A stretch of 64,000 bases of DNA from Macrocystis pyrifera (lineage: Eukaryota > Sar > Phaeophyceae > Laminariales > Laminariaceae): assembly GCA_031763025.1 (NCBI GenBank), contig JASSKH010000029.1:6798391-6862390 (forward strand). The letters run 5' to 3'. Within the stretch, counting starts at the first letter, position 1, and the number at the start of each line of letters is the position of its first letter. Made by a program: the position numbers and the translations under genes. The notes under the pieces were generated by a model that saw only the letters and a program-made list of their open reading frames with translations, was not told the DNA's origin and did not search any database. Below are positions 61,260-64,000 of the stretch, one piece after another.

Positions 61260-62250
61260 AGGAAGCGTGGACGCTCGCCCGCGTCGTGCAAGCGCCCCCC
61301 ACCCAACCCCGCCAACCCCGTCCCATGTCACGAATACAATGGTTGAAACTTTTTCGTAGTCGCAAAAGGCGACTACGGTTGTTGTTCCAGTTTTGGTGTC
61401 GTTGTTCTCGTAGGTGTGGTTTTGTTCCATTATTTGTATACTGTAGGTTGTTACTACTCTAGCCGGGAATCTACAATAAATCCCACGTAGACTCTTGGTG
61501 TGAATAAGCACGAAACGGGGATAATATTTCCGGTCCGGAATGTTTTTTTTTTTTCTTCTTGTTTTTGTTTTCCCTTTTGTTGCTCTTGGGGAAGGTTTGG
61601 CGGAGTTTTCATTGCTGGGGCCATTTATAGCATGGGACCATTTATAGAATGGTGAGAACTTTCCTGGTATGCTCGATGAGATCAGCAGGCTCGATGGGCG
61701 GTAAGGGCGTCAGGCGGCCGCTGCCGCTCTGCGCTTGGCTTGGTTTTGCTAGTTTCGCTTTGTTTTGGTTCGGTTTTTTCAGTTTGGTTTACGTTTTGTT
61801 TTGCTTTCTCCTCTGCTTTGTTTTCTTTGCGTTCGCCTAGTTTGCCAGGATACGTAAGTTTGTTGCTTTTTCTTTTTGCTTCTGCCCTGCTGTGTCTGGC
61901 TTCAAGGTTGCTTGGCTTTGCGTTGCCTTTCGCTTTGGTGCCGATTCTTCCCGAGAACGACCTCGACCTCGGTGCCGGACGATGCCGTGTGTTTTCGTAT
62001 TTCAGGTACCGATTCCGTCGCATCTACACGGGGTGGTTGTGATTGCTTGAAAGCTGTTCGAGAAAAAAAATCATCGCCGGGCCCGCCTCTGGCGAGTGAT
62101 AGCTGGACATGAAAAAGCACTTTAAAGAAAACCGAGTTGTTGACATCAGTTGATATTTCAACCCTTTTGTGCTGCAAATGCGCGCAAAAACTATCCTGCA
62201 CTACCTGAAGTTCCGAGCATTTTTCTCTAAAAATGTGGTTTCGGCTCGAA
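61260..62250. other. Intergenic, no gene recognised
   Basis: TTTTGCTTT-rich stretch at 61735-61960 giving open but low-complexity frames on both strands. Confidence 0.5.
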
Positions 62251-62254
62251 AGGG

Positions 62255-62370
62255 GTCATAACCCTTTTCCAGTAGTACTGCTGCAGCCCTGTTTTGGGGG
62301 CAAACTAGTTAATAATTTTGAGTGCTTTATCCCCAAATCGGGACTGACTGCAGTTTGTCATACAAGGGTC
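62255..62370. mobile_element. CTGCAGTCC palindromic element, second copy
   Basis: AACCCTTTTCCAGTAGTACT, TTTTGGGGGCAAACTAG at one end and TTATCCCCAAATCGGGACTG, CAGTTTG...CAAGGGTC at the other. It is related to 7018-7105. Confidence 0.6.
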
Positions 62371-62399
62371 AAGCCCAACGCACACAGGGCACCCGCAAA

Positions 62400-63040
62400 G
62401 CTCAGAGTTGAGCGATCTCCCACACCGTTTCGTCACTGCAGCTGTCGTATGCAGCACAAGTGAAACCGTCGTCAGTGTAACCGTCGAGCGACCTCCCATA
62501 AAAATATTTCTGCGCGTCACTGCCGTTGAAGCTGTGAGCGAAACCGTTAAGGGTACACAGCCGTCGAGAGACCCCCCCCCCCCCTATTGCGCTACTGCTG
62601 TAAGTGAAACCGCCAAGCGTAGCCGTTGAACGATCTCCCATCCTTTTTTGCGTCACTGCTGTATTCACGCGCATGTACGTGAAAGCATCAGGTGTATTCG
62701 TCGAGCGATCGTTCATCAGTGCGTCACTTCCCTAAGTTAAGTGTAACACGGTCGAGTGCAGCCGTAGAGCGATCTCCCATCAGTGCTTCAGAAACCGCCG
62801 AGTGCAACCGGCGGGTGCAACGGTCGAGGAATTTCCCATCACCCACCAGTGTGCGTAGTAGCAGTTGAGGCAAATCGAACCGCCAAGTGAAACCAAGGCA
62901 GACGGTCGACGGAGTAAGACCGACCGGCAAGTGTAACGTCCGAGTGAAACCGTCGAGTGCGACGGTCACGTGAAACCGGCAGCGGGTACGATCAAACGAA
63001 ACAGTCGAGTGCAAATCTTCGAGCGATCTCCCATCATTGC
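62400..63040. repeat. Satellite-like array with GAGCGATCTCCCAT
   Basis: Eight recognisable occurrences at 62410, 62485, 62566, 62628, 62703, 62767, 62826 and 63020. Spacing is mostly 59-81 bases, with GTGAAACCGTCGAGTG between them. No coding sense. Confidence 0.85.
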
Positions 63041-63345
63041 CCAAGGCGTGCACCCACGTCTTTCGGTTACTTGGAAGCAGTGTGCAGCACATTACGTACA
63101 CATGTGCAAGGGTCAAGATAAGATAAGTCGGAACAGAAAGCACAAGCAGCCTATATACCCGCCACAGCAGCAGCAGACGAAAAAGCATCAACACGTACGT
63201 AGGCATACATTTATATTCGCTACATTTGTTGATTCCGTTTACACTGCCCTTCAGCGGGGACGTCATGGCTTAGATCCCCCCGCATGACCCACCGGAGAAA
63301 GAATCATATGAACGGCGTCGTAAAATATCCGGCACATGACACATG

Positions 63346-63348
63346 ACT

Positions 63349-63387
<39 letters not shown>
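63346..63387. repeat. Poly-C tract of about 41 bases
   Basis: Unbroken C run, not beside a recognisable element body. Confidence 0.95.
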
Positions 63388-63388
<1 letters not shown>

Positions 63389-63537
63389 CCCGCAGCAACA
63401 GCGCAAGCACGTCACCTCACCTAATTTACCTGAACAAGTCCACGAAAGCAGTGAGTGGAAACATTAAACAGAAAACGTCTCCCCCTGACAAGAAGGCGCA
63501 AAGGTCCCCCCTCCCATTTGGGGCCGACGGCGGGCGC

Positions 63538-63612
63538 TGACCCCCTTGCAACAGACTGCAGTCCTCATCTTAGGGAACAAACCACTCAAAAAATCGTAGC
63601 GTGTTGAAACGT
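63538..63612. mobile_element. CTGCAGTCC palindromic element, fragment
   Basis: GACCCCCTTGCAACAGACTG, CAGTCCTCATCTTAGGGA and ACAAACCACTC match one arm of 7018-7105 and 62255-62370. The other arm is not seen. Confidence 0.5.
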
Positions 63613-63739
63613 TTGCAGTGTGTAGTGATAGCAACGGGACTAGGGAGCCGGTGGGATGGAGAAGAAGAAGGAGCAGCAGGCACATTCACACACAGACAAG
63701 CCCCAAACACTGCCCCCCGTCTGTCTGCAGAAAAACGCA

Positions 63740-64000
63740 GTCTCCCTCATGGCTCCCTTCTCGAGTCCCGCGAAAGGCACTCAGAGATGCTGCAAAGCGC
63801 CCTGAGAACACCTTCAAAGACCGTTCAGAGGCCTTACAAAGCGCCGTGTGAGTCCTTCGAAGACCGTTTAGAGCCCTTTCAAAGCGCAAGCTCAGACCTT
63901 TTCACAGCGCCTTGTTCAGACCTCGATAAAGTCCCTCTCACAGCTCGCTCGAAGGTACTCGGAGTCCTTCAACGTGCCGTCAGTGTCCTTCATAGCTCCT
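63740..64000. repeat. Degenerate CCTTCAAAGCGCCNTGA repeat reaching the window end
   Basis: Words such as GAGGCCTTACAAAGCGCCGT and CCTTTTCACAGCGCCTTGTT repeat with a period of roughly 20-26. The array is cut by the window edge. Confidence 0.75.

Overview
The window is nuclear DNA of a eukaryote with intron-rich genes. Exons of 70 to 360 bases sit in introns of 0.5 to 5 kb, splice sites are GT-AG, and about four fifths of the sequence is repeats, microsatellites and long G/C homopolymers. The genes present, the style of the LINE relic and the G-tract richness fit a stramenopile alga, most likely a brown alga. That placement is an inference from style and family knowledge, not a database result.

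Layout. Bases 1-18839 and 19001-37868 are the same sequence in opposite orientation: a palindrome with arms of at least 18.8 kb around a 100-base assembly gap (18901-19000), with a poly-G run on its left side. The window edge cuts the palindrome, so its true outer limit is unknown. Each arm carries the same six exons of a VPS13-type bridge-like lipid-transfer protein (+ strand on the left, - strand on the right, tail to tail). The gene's 5' exons, including the chorein N-terminus with its ATG at 45973, lie only to the right of the palindrome (38176-45973, - strand). The right arm is therefore the natural continuation of the gene. The left arm is a second copy or a fold-back assembly artefact. 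Three exons of the right arm each lack one G in a G-run relative to the left arm.

From 45974 to about 50.6 kb lies an intergenic stretch with a cluster of small palindromic MITEs, one inserted inside another. From about 50.7 to 59.55 kb a second gene runs on the + strand: a GDP-L-galactose/GDP-glucose phosphorylase (VTC2/GDPGP1 family, HIT-like fold) in at least six exons. Two of its exons have partial tandem copies: the FNFYK exon twice and the end of the exon carrying the HxHxQ active-site motif three times. From 59.6 to 64 kb there is only repeat DNA, including a roughly 60-80-base satellite-like array.

Repeats. The most characteristic is a dispersed element of up to about 310 bases that always begins with GTACTC directly against a long poly-G tract (poly-C on the other strand). 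Others are a Stowaway-like 105-108-base palindromic MITE with TA target duplications, several larger fold-back elements, a degenerate LINE reverse transcriptase relic inside a VPS13 intron, and many degenerate minisatellites. The two genes are divergently transcribed and have unrelated roles (lipid transfer; ascorbate or nucleotide-sugar metabolism). No prokaryotic-style operon, CRISPR array or clear novel system was found. The most notable things are structural: the palindrome, the G-tract-anchored repeat family and the exon duplications.
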